From an uncultured bacterium (GTDB lineage: Bacteria; Planctomycetota; Uabimicrobiia; Uabimicrobiales; JABWCH01), in contig CALKWO010000215.1 in NCBI GenBank assembly GCA_938003875.1, positions 1-64,000 of the forward strand: DNA of 64,000 nt, in the 5' to 3' direction. Positions 1-8,419 of this stretch are shown in pieces (position 1 is the first letter of the stretch; each line of letters opens with the position of its first letter). The translations under genes were made by a program, and so were the position numbers. A model generated the notes under the pieces. It was not told the DNA's origin. It ran no database searches and worked only from the letters and a program-made list of their open reading frames with translations.

Positions 1-48
1 GCTACAAATCATTGCAATGTAAGTGATTATTGCTTAACACGTATGACG
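1..48 (-). repeat. Edge of a family A nested-hairpin repeat
   Basis: Read on the minus strand, this edge matches the left flank of the family A elements at 8.16 and 22.72 kb: a CATACGTGTTAAGC-like stretch, then AATAAT, then CATTGCAATGATTTGTAGC. In the complete copies that last GTAGC leads straight into the CGCAGGGTTGCGCCG hairpin, so the body of this element should lie just outside the window. The remaining bases up to the M28 gene at 182 hold nothing recognised. Confidence 0.7.
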
Positions 49-181
49 ATAAAGACAACGAATTAATTTCTAAATCTTTCGTAAGATCTTGCTAATCAAC
101 AACTGGAATTTAACATTGTCAAATTAAGTAACCTGTCAAAAAAATTCTAGCATTCCCAGTGCGTACAATGTAACACCTGTT

Positions 182-1546
182 TCAAAGCCCTTCTTCACTA
201 AGCAAAAAGGTAAAAATCGCCATGGCTGCACTTCCTAGCTCCATCTCGCGAGAATGGATGGCACTAAATACATCGTTTGCAGAGTGATGAAAGTCAAAAT
301 ATCTTTGGTCATCAGGAACGTATCCAATGAGTGCTTTTGCATTCTTGATTTGAGCCACATCGGCCCCAGAGCCTCCAGGGCGAACCCATTCAATGCTGGC
401 TTTTTGAAGATAAGGCAGCCATGATACCATCTTTTTCATCAAAGATTTATCTTTTGTATCTATAGTAAAGCCTCTTGGAGTGAAAGCTCCTCTGTCTGCT
501 TCTATTGCAGCTATATGTTTTTCCTTGCTTTCTGCTGCAAATTTTCCATACAGAATAGCCCCATTCGTACCCATCTCTTCATTCATGAAAAAAACGCATC
601 GTATTGTACGCTTTGGTTTTATCCCTAGCCTCTTGAATAAAGATAAAACTTCCATGGACTGAATACAGCCAGCACCATCATCGTGCGCTCCTTCGCCTTT
701 GTCCCAGGAATCCAAATGTCCTCCCACAACGATGATTTCCTCAGGCTTTTCACTGCCAGTAATATCGGCCAGTATATTGTAAGAAATACAGGGAGGCAGT
801 CTGTGGCATGAAAGTACCATCCGAATTTTGAGATTCGGATATTTTTTTAATGCCTTGCTTAGAAAGTCAGCATCCTGAAGCCCAAGTGATACACCAGGAA
901 CCTGGGCCTTTTCGTCCATTACGCCTGTGTGTGGCACATTGTCATGGTATGTAGTTATCGAGCGAACTAAAGCTCCTACGCCTGAGACTTGCTCTGCTAA
1001 CAGAGCACCTCTGAATCTCTGGTCTACGGCTCTGCCGTATGAAGGGAATGTATGCAGAGAAGCCCGATCCATCGGACGGTTGAAAAAAATCCATTTTCCC
1101 TTAGCCTCTTTGGCTTTTTCTTTTAATTCTTCCAGAGAGGATACTTCCAAAACGCCAGCAACAATTCCCGAAGTCGAAGTACCCAGGCTTTGCCCCAAGG
1201 CACAGATATTCAGCTTACGTCCTTCTAGTTCTTTGCATTCCACGATTTCAGCTTCTTCTACATTTCCTCTCTCCCAGTGAGGGACAATGACTTCTTGAAG
1301 TGTAATGCGATCTGCACCCAATTTTTTTAGCTCTGCACAAGCCCAACGCACCGCTTTCAAAGAATTTTCCGATCCTACCAGACGATGGCCTATTTTACAA
1401 AGATCTCCCAAAAGATGATAGCCAATTTCTTCTTCCAAAGCAGTTTGCACCAATTTTTCTGAAAGAATAAGATATTCTTGCTTAGGATTGTCCTGAGCTA
1501 CTATCAGGGGAAGAAGACAAAACGCGAAAAGAAGAATTGTTTTCAT
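182..1546 (-). CDS. Secreted M28-family zinc metallopeptidase
   Basis: Predicted exported zinc exopeptidase of family M28, closest in layout to plasma glutamate carboxypeptidase / carboxypeptidase Q. The chosen ATG (1546) opens a signal peptide, MKTILLFAFCLLPLIVAQ; an upstream in-frame ATG at 1612 would bury it. In the 454-aa protein the di-zinc set is visible: H277 and D279 in GGHLDSWD, D289/D290 in HDDGAG, E323/E324 in NEEMG, D351 in EADRGA and H420/H421 in FHHSAND. A protease-associated-type insert lies between the N-terminal helices and the catalytic part. Known for the family: two zincs and release of N- or C-terminal residues. Substrate is unknown. It stands alone, 111 bases after the FHA gene on the same strand; no Shine-Dalgarno is obvious. 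Confidence 0.9.
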   Translation of the reverse strand: MKTILLFAFCLLPLIVAQDNPKQEYLILSEKLVQTALEEEIGYHLLGDLCKIGHRLVGSENSLKAVRWACAELKKLGADRITLQEVIVPHWERGNVEEAEIVECKELEGRKLNICALGQSLGTSTSGIVAGVLEVSSLEELKEKAKEAKGKWIFFNRPMDRASLHTFPSYGRAVDQRFRGALLAEQVSGVGALVRSITTYHDNVPHTGVMDEKAQVPGVSLGLQDADFLSKALKKYPNLKIRMVLSCHRLPPCISYNILADITGSEKPEEIIVVGGHLDSWDKGEGAHDDGAGCIQSMEVLSLFKRLGIKPKRTIRCVFFMNEEMGTNGAILYGKFAAESKEKHIAAIEADRGAFTPRGFTIDTKDKSLMKKMVSWLPYLQKASIEWVRPGGSGADVAQIKNAKALIGYVPDDQRYFDFHHSANDVFSAIHSREMELGSAAMAIFTFLLSEEGL

Positions 1547-1593
1547 AGTGGTTTTATCAAGATAATAAAAAAAATTGACATTTTTTAAATATT

Positions 1594-1611
1594 TGTGTAT
1601 AATATTACACA
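1594..1611. promoter_or_regulatory. Operator-like inverted repeat upstream of the M28 gene
   Basis: TGTGTA-TAATAT-TACACA is a perfect 6-bp inverted repeat with a 6-base A+T spacer, 48 bases upstream of the chosen M28 start and inside the gap after the FHA gene. The spacer could also serve as a -10 box. It resembles a dimeric regulator site, and is two bases longer than a CRP site (TGTGA-N6-TCACA). No regulator gene is adjacent, so this is a weak call. Confidence 0.3.
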
Positions 1612-1657
1612 CTTAAACATACCAAAAAACTATCCGGCCAAATGGGTTCACTACACA

Positions 1658-4600
1658 TTACTTGAGTTGCAAAATGAATTTTTTCCACTGGTTTTCCATA
1701 ACAGGAACATCGCTAGCAAATTCTTTCATAAAAGCAGTGTCCTCTTTTCCTGAATACTGGCCTTTGTTCATTTTCAGGACAAAAGTCTGGAAGCGGGTCT
1801 GGTATTCTTTTTCAGGATGTCTCCATAAATAATAATACAGGCCCCACGATTGAGCGTAGAAAGTGGCTGCCTCTTCGGGGTCTTTGTTGATGTATTCCAG
1901 GGCATCCCCCTGCATCATCTTGTCTATCGGGATGTGTCTTTTGTCTAGCATTTTTCTTTGTAGCCATAAAAGACGGGAGCGAGAGAGACAGTCCACTGTA
2001 AGTTTTTTTCCATCCCATTGATATCCTTCGAATTGTGTGGCAACAGCTTCGGCGAACCAGGATGGGGCATTCAGGTTGGGGCAAGAATTGAAATGGTATA
2101 AGTGCGCCCCTTCGTGTATCATCTTTTCCATAAGATCTTTGGTGCTATTTCTCATCCATGCGACACCAATTAAATCCCTGCTTGTGGCAAAGCCTCCTGC
2201 TCTAAGCTGGCTGGCATTTCCACTGGAAAGGCAATACTCTCTGTAGTCTTCGTAGTTTTTGAAGGCATAAATCTTCATTCGCTTTTTGGCTGGCAGGTTG
2301 AAGATTCTTTTGTATTCCTGGTAAGAGCCTTCCATAAAGTTGTTCAGCTCGTCTATGAATTTTTTCCCTATGTTTGTCTTGACATCATAGTTATCCGTGC
2401 TTGCTGTCCAGGCATCCGCCCATTTGCTTCGTACATTTTCCAAATCTTCGGCAGTATACCATTTATTTTTGTATTGTATATAACCGCCTGCAAGCAATTT
2501 TTTCTCATCTGGTGTCATCCATTTGCCATCATAGAGAATATATCCAGCTTCCAGCTTTTCTTTGGTTTCAGCAGTTACCCATTTGCCTCGGAATTTGACA
2601 AACCCCTTAGTCCTTTTTTCTTTTTCATCTCTGGTAATGAGCATACCATGATGAGGGACAAACCCTTCTTTGGGAACAGGAATGCCAAGCATATCAGCCA
2701 GGAATTTGTCTATTTTGTTTTTGCTTTGAGGGACTATGTCCAGGAGCTTGATGAACGTTTGGTTTCCCTCTTGCATAAGGTTATTTTCAAAACAGAAAAC
2801 ACCTAAATAGTATATATCTTTAGCATCCAGATGCACTTTTTGAAAAAATTGGTATATTTGTAAAGGCGGCAAAGAGTACCATTGATAGCGTGATTCACCC
2901 TGAGGGAATGTGACCTTGAACTGCTCTTCATTGGCCCAAACCAGCTTTACGCTAAAGTCTTTGCTAATCTCCAGCTTGTTGTCTGCAAGCTTGTTTTCAT
3001 TAATACCAGCAATCAGCTTCTGGAATAAGGAAGCCATAGGCTGTATCTGTTGTATCCTATCTTCGACCTTTTGCTTTAATTCTGGAGTTTGTAACTCTTG
3101 GGAATATTCTTTGAATTTTTCGATGGCTTTACTATAGCTATAAGTCTTGACAAATTCATCCAGAATAGCGTATCTCATAGGAAATTCTTCTTTTTCCGCC
3201 TTTATAGCTATCTCCCTGGCAATCTTTTCCTGCTCTTTTTCTTCCTCTTTTTTGAGCTGTTCGTCTAATGCCTTTTGCGCAGCGAGTTCTTTTTCTTTCT
3301 GAATTTCTAGCTTTACCTTCTCTTCTTCCGATACCAGTTTGTTCTCATAAAGAACAAAGCCATCTGCTGGGACAGGAGAGTTTATGATTTTAGCATACAG
3401 TGTTTCTATTTTCTTTTTATCCTGATCGCTTACAGATTGTTTCCAAGCAATGATAAGGCAGTCCTTTGCATACTGGGGCTCTTTTCTTTCAAAAGCATAG
3501 CAAGCAGCCATATAAGGATTTTTTTCCGAAATTCCACATTGGTTCATAATTTCCAGAAAATTTTTGGAGGAAACAACATTCCATGCCAGAGTCATTCTTT
3601 CCTTGGTTTGAGCAAGATGCAACTGAATATGCCGTGTATCGCTCTTTTCCTGATCGATATAGCATAGTCCAATGTCAGGAAGAGAAAGGGCAATCTGTTT
3701 AGGGGATTTTTTTACAAAGTCTACAAACTCCTGGAAAAATTTGAGCTTCTCCTGAATGAGATTTGCTTCTTCTTGCAATTTCTGTTTGCTGACGATATAA
3801 GCCATTTTTACCTTGTAGTTTTCTACTTCCTGCAAAGCTTCCTCATAGAGATAGTTCTCCATGAGCTTATGAGTCTTTTCGCTGCATTCCTTCATCCATT
3901 CATCGTCTTTGATTTCTTCCTTCTTGCTCTGGACAATCTCTGTTTTTTCGGAAATCTTGCTTTCCTGTTTAAACAGAATAGAATATGCAAAAGAGGCAAA
4001 TAATAATAAAACCGCAGCTACTGCAGCGGCAGTAAACCAGGGAGGAGGTGCGCTTGTGGTATCGTTACTCAAAGGTCGCAAACTACTTTTGAAAAAATAG
4101 GTTTGCCTTCCTATGGTGATTTCATCTCCATGCTGCAAAGCATCTCGAATGATTCTCTGTCCATTCAGCCAGGTACCTTCTTTTGAAGCACGGTCACAGA
4201 GATAGTATACGTTTTCTTCCACAAGAATCAAACTATGCTTAGGAGAAACACTCGAATGGCTCAAAACGATATTGTTATCCTTATCCCTGCCTATACTACA
4301 ACTATCTTTAATAGGGATGGGGATTCCATATCCTTTTTTATACACAGGAAGTAAGACGAAACTCTCTTCTTGCAATGCTTTTGGCCTGGCACTGGTAGAG
4401 CTACGAAAAATAAAATACTGGGTGCCCATCTGGATTTCATCGCCATGGTGGAGAATGACTTTTTCGACAGGCTCTCCATTCACCCTGGTCTTGTTCGTGC
4501 TTTTTAAGTCGCTAAGAGTAAAAACTCCTTCTTTCACTTCGATTTGAGCATGGCGTTTAGACATTTCTTTTACATCAAGGCAGATATCACACTCTTTATC

Positions 4601-5563
4601 TCTTCCAATGTAAATTTTAGGCTGTACCAGAGGAATTTCTTCACCACCTCTTTCCCCAGAAAGAATCACAAGGTAATGCTGTTCCTGAGGCAGATCCTTG
4701 CTAAAAAAAAGAAAGGCTTCCTTTCCGATGAGAATTTCGTCTCCATGCTTCAGGGGCGATTCTGTGACCTTTACACCACCTACACGGATTCCATTCCTGC
4801 TTTCCAGATCTTTTAGCCAGTATCTTCCTTGAGAATAAAAGATTACAGCATGGTTGGAGGAAATAGAGCTTTTAGGAATAATAATATCGTTCTCTTCTGT
4901 TCTTCCTATGGTAGTTTTTTCTTTGAGTTCCCATATTTCTTTGTCTCGTTCCATAGAGAGAGGACGCAGATAGAATTTCTGCTCTTTTTTATTTTCCAGC
5001 AAAAAAATAGCATTCCATTTTCCAAAAGATACCTTGTCTCCATCGTGAAGAATCGAATTCTGGATTCTACTGCCATTCACTCTTGTACCATTGGTACTTT
5101 TATTGTCTTTAACAAAATACTCTCCATTTTCTTCGTATATTGTGGCATGCTTGCTGGAAATGCTTGCATCGGAAATGCCTAAATGGTTTGTAGATATTCT
5201 CCCAATATGGAAAGGACGTAGAGGAATGGCTATAGTACGATTGGACTCTGGCTGAAAAAGGCGGGGCAGGCATTCTACAATGAGTACCAGAAAATTTTTA
5301 TAGCCAAAGCTCACCATATCCCCATCCCGTAAAACCACCTCATTGCATATTTCCCCATTGACTCTGGTTTTATTGGTACTCTCTAAATCTGTTAGGATAT
5401 AAGAATTTTCTTTACTGATGATTTTGGCATGGACTCCAGAGATGCTTTCGTTGTCTATGTTTATCTTTACGTCTTGGGATCGCCCTACGATTGCAGGAGT
5501 CTCTACATAAATAGGCTCCCACTTGTCTTCTTCTGACATGCTGATAAGAAAGAGATCGTTCAT
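1658..5563 (-). CDS. Five-FHA membrane protein with C-terminal HExxH peptidase-like domain
   Basis: Start 5563 follows ACCAGGAAAAAAT, a usable ribosome site; an upstream in-frame ATG (5638) would read through the 5607-5633 hairpin. The 1301-aa product has five forkhead-associated domains at about 23-90, 119-185, 218-285, 318-385 and 422-490, each with GR near the start, SxxH (e.g. SSKHA, SPKHS) and N-G. One membrane helix (about 509-531) and a long charged, Lys/Glu-rich coiled-coil-like region follow. After that come short repeats of the form G-(F/Y)-(V/I)-x-Y-x-G/N-K-W-x-T, then a zincin-like domain with HEGAH at 1150-1154 and FAEA near 1172, which supplies the likely third ligand. FHA domains bind phospho-threonine, so the N-terminal half probably sits in the cytoplasm and reads Ser/Thr kinase output, with the peptidase-like half outside. 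Whether it is active is inference. Confidence 0.85.
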   Translation of the reverse strand: MNDLFLISMSEEDKWEPIYVETPAIVGRSQDVKINIDNESISGVHAKIISKENSYILTDLESTNKTRVNGEICNEVVLRDGDMVSFGYKNFLVLIVECLPRLFQPESNRTIAIPLRPFHIGRISTNHLGISDASISSKHATIYEENGEYFVKDNKSTNGTRVNGSRIQNSILHDGDKVSFGKWNAIFLLENKKEQKFYLRPLSMERDKEIWELKEKTTIGRTEENDIIIPKSSISSNHAVIFYSQGRYWLKDLESRNGIRVGGVKVTESPLKHGDEILIGKEAFLFFSKDLPQEQHYLVILSGERGGEEIPLVQPKIYIGRDKECDICLDVKEMSKRHAQIEVKEGVFTLSDLKSTNKTRVNGEPVEKVILHHGDEIQMGTQYFIFRSSTSARPKALQEESFVLLPVYKKGYGIPIPIKDSCSIGRDKDNNIVLSHSSVSPKHSLILVEENVYYLCDRASKEGTWLNGQRIIRDALQHGDEITIGRQTYFFKSSLRPLSNDTTSAPPPWFTAAAVAAVLLLFASFAYSILFKQESKISEKTEIVQSKKEEIKDDEWMKECSEKTHKLMENYLYEEALQEVENYKVKMAYIVSKQKLQEEANLIQEKLKFFQEFVDFVKKSPKQIALSLPDIGLCYIDQEKSDTRHIQLHLAQTKERMTLAWNVVSSKNFLEIMNQCGISEKNPYMAACYAFERKEPQYAKDCLIIAWKQSVSDQDKKKIETLYAKIINSPVPADGFVLYENKLVSEEEKVKLEIQKEKELAAQKALDEQLKKEEEKEQEKIAREIAIKAEKEEFPMRYAILDEFVKTYSYSKAIEKFKEYSQELQTPELKQKVEDRIQQIQPMASLFQKLIAGINENKLADNKLEISKDFSVKLVWANEEQFKVTFPQGESRYQWYSLPPLQIYQFFQKVHLDAKDIYYLGVFCFENNLMQEGNQTFIKLLDIVPQSKNKIDKFLADMLGIPVPKEGFVPHHGMLITRDEKEKRTKGFVKFRGKWVTAETKEKLEAGYILYDGKWMTPDEKKLLAGGYIQYKNKWYTAEDLENVRSKWADAWTASTDNYDVKTNIGKKFIDELNNFMEGSYQEYKRIFNLPAKKRMKIYAFKNYEDYREYCLSSGNASQLRAGGFATSRDLIGVAWMRNSTKDLMEKMIHEGAHLYHFNSCPNLNAPSWFAEAVATQFEGYQWDGKKLTVDCLSRSRLLWLQRKMLDKRHIPIDKMMQGDALEYINKDPEEAATFYAQSWGLYYYLWRHPEKEYQTRFQTFVLKMNKGQYSGKEDTAFMKEFASDVPVMENQWKKFILQLK

Positions 5564-5606
5564 ATTTTTTCCTGGTAGGTGTTGTAGATGATTTTTTTGA
5601 AGACAT

Positions 5607-5633
5607 GGACAGGCATAAAAATTATGCCTGTCC
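5607..5633. terminator. Perfect 12-bp hairpin after the C1 peptidase gene
   Basis: GGACAGGCATAA / TTATGCCTGTCC with a 3-base loop is a perfect inverted repeat placed between the stop of the C1 peptidase gene (5647) and the start of the FHA gene (5563). There is no T-run straight after it on the minus strand, so it may be a 3' stabiliser or a weak terminator rather than a classical intrinsic terminator. Confidence 0.5.
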
Positions 5634-5646
5634 AACACATCAGATG

Positions 5647-6864
5647 TTATTTTTTGGAAACCTCAAGATACTTTTGCCAGACTTTACCTGCTGCATCTTT
5701 GTGTACAAGAATGTTCATGATTTTCAGCTTGATATAGTCTTCATGATAAAAAACATATCCGACAGGCTCTACATTACGAGAGCCAGAGCCAGAATCCTTG
5801 ATGAGATACCAGTTTTTATCTCCTTGAGAATATATCCCTACGCAATGGATTCCATGATCGTCTGTTGTTGTATTATTGGAAAATCGGAACATGCGGGCAT
5901 GTTCATCAATGAATTCAGAAGGAATATCGAAGGTAGGAACTACGCCTACTTTGGCGAACATATCATATCCTGGTTCAGAAACGTCTCCTCCAAAATCTAC
6001 AGAATAACCATTCGTCAAAGCATTTTTGAGTACCCACATAAAATCCTCTAAAGGAACGTTCAGGTGTTCCTTATTATGCCACCAGTTGTCAGGGACGACA
6101 TACTCTACCATCTGGTAATAAGGATCTTTGTTGAGAGAGAGAAGATCTACATAATCGTCAAGGCAAAGTTTCAGGCTCGCAAAATATTCTTTAGGTGTCA
6201 TTTTTTTGCCATCTGCTGTAATCACTTCTGGTGGAACACTCATGTAATGATGGATGATAGCCTGGATGGTTTCCAAAACTTGTTTTTCATTCCAGGCATT
6301 GTTTGCCTTTACAGATTCCAGGTATTTTTTCATTTCATTGAACATGGTTTCATGGTTATGGAATTTCTGCCCTGGCTTCATAGCGGTATAGGCTTCTGCT
6401 GGAACGATTCCATATTGCTTCCAGATTCGGATGACAGCTCCGCTTTGAGAACCTTCATCAAAATTAGAATCACCTCTTTGCTGGACAAACCTTCTGGCCT
6501 TTTCTACTATCTCCCAATACACTGTATACATTTCCGAAAGTTTTACCTTCTTTCCTGTCAACCGAAAGATTTCCGATTCAAAAAAAGAGGTACTGCAATA
6601 AGCCCAGCATGTTCCACTATTTCCCTGAGAAATTGGCTCATTATGCCACACAGTAGTATAGAGCTTTTTGTCTGTTGGGAATTGCTTGTCTGTAAAGTCC
6701 ATGCGGAACTTTTTTTCTGGGCGGGCAGGTGTCTTCTCGAATTCTTGTATTGAGTCTAATATACCTTGAAAAAATTGATTCTTGTATTCTTTATAAATGC
6801 TTTTATCTTGAGCGAAAACACAAGAACAAAGAACAAGGAGAAAATACACAATACTTTTTCTCAT
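5647..6864 (-). CDS. Secreted C1B-type cysteine peptidase (aminopeptidase C / bleomycin hydrolase-like)
   Basis: 405 aa with signal peptide MRKSIVYFLLVLCSCVFAQ; start chosen after AAAAGGAG. The papain-fold catalytic Cys is C86 in QGNSGTCWAY, preceded by the oxyanion Gln Q80. The His is in DDHGIHCVG (H337 or H340). The position of the usual catalytic Asn (KNSWG) reads IKDSGSG, i.e. Asp (D357). The insertions between Cys and His match C1B (PepC/BleH) enzymes rather than papain. Classical PepC and BleH are cytoplasmic hexamers; this one is apparently exported, as is seen in related enzymes of other bacteria. It lies 38 bases after the TsaC-TsaE gene on the same strand. Activity with Asp at 357 is not certain; the substitution may simply mark a subfamily. 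Confidence 0.85.
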   Translation of the reverse strand: MRKSIVYFLLVLCSCVFAQDKSIYKEYKNQFFQGILDSIQEFEKTPARPEKKFRMDFTDKQFPTDKKLYTTVWHNEPISQGNSGTCWAYCSTSFFESEIFRLTGKKVKLSEMYTVYWEIVEKARRFVQQRGDSNFDEGSQSGAVIRIWKQYGIVPAEAYTAMKPGQKFHNHETMFNEMKKYLESVKANNAWNEKQVLETIQAIIHHYMSVPPEVITADGKKMTPKEYFASLKLCLDDYVDLLSLNKDPYYQMVEYVVPDNWWHNKEHLNVPLEDFMWVLKNALTNGYSVDFGGDVSEPGYDMFAKVGVVPTFDIPSEFIDEHARMFRFSNNTTTDDHGIHCVGIYSQGDKNWYLIKDSGSGSRNVEPVGYVFYHEDYIKLKIMNILVHKDAAGKVWQKYLEVSKK

Positions 6865-6902
6865 AAAAAACTCCTTTTAGGTGAAAAATGATACACAAAA
6901 AA

Positions 6903-7982
6903 CTATGTAACAATCAGATATTCTATCTTACGAACTTCAGGAGAAACATGTATCAAATGCAGTTTAACAACGAGTGCCTTTTTTTTATAATCTGAAAGAT
7001 ATTCTTCTACTTTGCTCGCCCATTCGATGAAAACGAGATGAGAATCCGAAAATATATTGTCGCTTCCTAAATCGTCCATTTCTCTTGGATCATACATACG
7101 ATAAGCATCTATGTGGTAGATCTCCAGCTTTTTTCCTTTATAGCATGTCTTGTATTCATTGCAAAGCGTAAATGTTGGAGAAACAATGCTATCTGTTACT
7201 CCCAGGAAATGGTTGAAAAATTTTGTAAAATAGGTTTTCCCCGCCCCTAGATCGCCATACAGCTCAAACAGAATCAACTTGTTGCCTATGTGTTCTTCGA
7301 TTTCTTCCAGGATTTGTTTTGCAAATTTCTGAGTTTTCTCTTCTCCCTCAGATAAGAAAACTCGACAGTTTTGTATGGAAATATCCCCTTCTCTTAGAAT
7401 ATGAATACCTTCTAGTGTGGTATCCATTACCGTACTTGGTTTTCTTTTAGGAAGCTCGCCTGCATCTATCATGAGACTTAGAAGATTCTTCTGTCTTTGA
7501 GATGTATTTTCTAAAATATCTTCAATAGAATACGGTGTTTTCTTATAAGAAACGTTGGCAGAAGTTGCGGTGATGGGCTTACCGAAAGCCTTAACGATTT
7601 CCAGGATAAGAGGATACTTGGGCAGACGGAGTCCTAGTGTGCCGAGCGAGGACGCAACTCCTTTTGCCAGCTTTCCCCTATCTTTACAAACTACAGTGAT
7701 TGGGCCAGGCAAAAAATTATGAAAAATATTCTGTGCTGTTTCATTCAAGACAGCATACTCCTGTGCCATATTCTTATCGCAAACCGCTACAGACAAGGGC
7801 TTATCCTGCCGTTTGCTTTTGTATTTCAAGATCTTATCAACAGCATTCTGGTTGGTACTATCTACACCAACACCATAGCAGGTTTCCGTTGGATAAACCA
7901 AAAGACCCTGGGTTTCCAGGGTATTCACTGCTTTTTCTATGATCTGAGAATGATTTTTCGTGTCTAACTTTATAATTTCCAT
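6903..7982 (-). CDS. TsaC-TsaE fusion, tRNA threonylcarbamoyladenosine synthesis
   Basis: A single 359-aa cytoplasmic protein joins two t6A enzymes. Residues 1 to about 200 are a Sua5/YrdC/YciO domain (TsaC), which makes threonylcarbamoyl-AMP from Thr, bicarbonate and ATP: PTETCYGVG at 31-39, the K-x-K-R...KPLS nucleotide region at 55-64, TATSANVS at 138-145 and KPSTVMD at 181-187. Residues about 210-359 are TsaE, the ATPase that works with TsaB/TsaD: Walker A GDLGAGKT at 243-250, SPTFTL at 268-273, IDAYR at 291-295 and EW at 320-321. The reading frame is unbroken across the linker. tsaB and tsaD are not in the window. Both halves keep their signature residues, so both are probably active. 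Confidence 0.93.
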   Translation of the reverse strand: MEIIKLDTKNHSQIIEKAVNTLETQGLLVYPTETCYGVGVDSTNQNAVDKILKYKSKRQDKPLSVAVCDKNMAQEYAVLNETAQNIFHNFLPGPITVVCKDRGKLAKGVASSLGTLGLRLPKYPLILEIVKAFGKPITATSANVSYKKTPYSIEDILENTSQRQKNLLSLMIDAGELPKRKPSTVMDTTLEGIHILREGDISIQNCRVFLSEGEEKTQKFAKQILEEIEEHIGNKLILFELYGDLGAGKTYFTKFFNHFLGVTDSIVSPTFTLCNEYKTCYKGKKLEIYHIDAYRMYDPREMDDLGSDNIFSDSHLVFIEWASKVEEYLSDYKKKALVVKLHLIHVSPEVRKIEYLIVT

Positions 7983-8079
7983 ATCGAAAATATGTTTCCC
8001 TGTTGTACCAACTATTTTAACAATGTTAAATTAGGATTGTTGTCTCCCAATAGTTTATATAAATTTAAAGATTTATTCA

Positions 8080-8117
8080 ACCACAGATAAACGCAGATGG
8101 ACACTGATAATTTTTAA
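8080..8117 (+). repeat. Partial family B repeat
   Basis: CAACCACAGATAAACGCAGATGGACACTGATAATTTTT matches the inner arm of the family B palindromes at 30.7, 36.2 and 51.6 kb, but the partner arm is missing. It lies in the 437-base gap between the TsaC-TsaE start (7982) and glnS (8420), just left of a complete family A element. The rest of that gap (7983-8079 and 8118-8157) shows nothing recognisable. Confidence 0.5.
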
Positions 8118-8157
8118 GCAATAAGACTAAGACTATGCTGCTTATAAACCTAGACAT

Positions 8158-8406
8158 CATACGCATTAAGCAATAATGACTTACATAGCATGATTTGTAG
8201 CCGCAGGGTTGCGCCGAAAATGACCATCTACTTGGAAAAGACGACCTTCAGCGCAATCCCTGCGTCTTTTGCCAATAGAGACTAGCGGAATCGAACCTTT
8301 TTGAATGATCCAGTTAAAGGGTATTGAACAAAGACGCAGGGATTGCGCTGGCATCAGACTTTTGAGAAGACATGACTTTTTCGGCGCAACCCTGCGGCTA
8401 CAATCT
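8158..8406. repeat. Family A nested-hairpin repeat, complete copy
   Basis: Two half-elements face each other. The left half has GTAGCCGCAGGGTTGCGCCG, then about 40 bases, then CAGCGCAATCCCTGCGTC; the right half is the near reverse complement. Each half can fold on its own (CGCAGGGTTGCGC with GCGCAATCCCTGCG), and the whole can fold into one long stem. The left flank (CATACGCATTAAGCAATAAT) is shared with the copies at 1 and 22.7 kb. The copy lies wholly between TsaC-TsaE and the end of glnS. Confidence 0.85.
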
Positions 8407-8419
8407 TATAGAATCATTT

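Noticed and set aside
6064..6753. 229-codon frame opposite the C1 peptidase gene
   Set aside because: Antisense shadow: the minus-strand frame carries the catalytic motifs and signal peptide.
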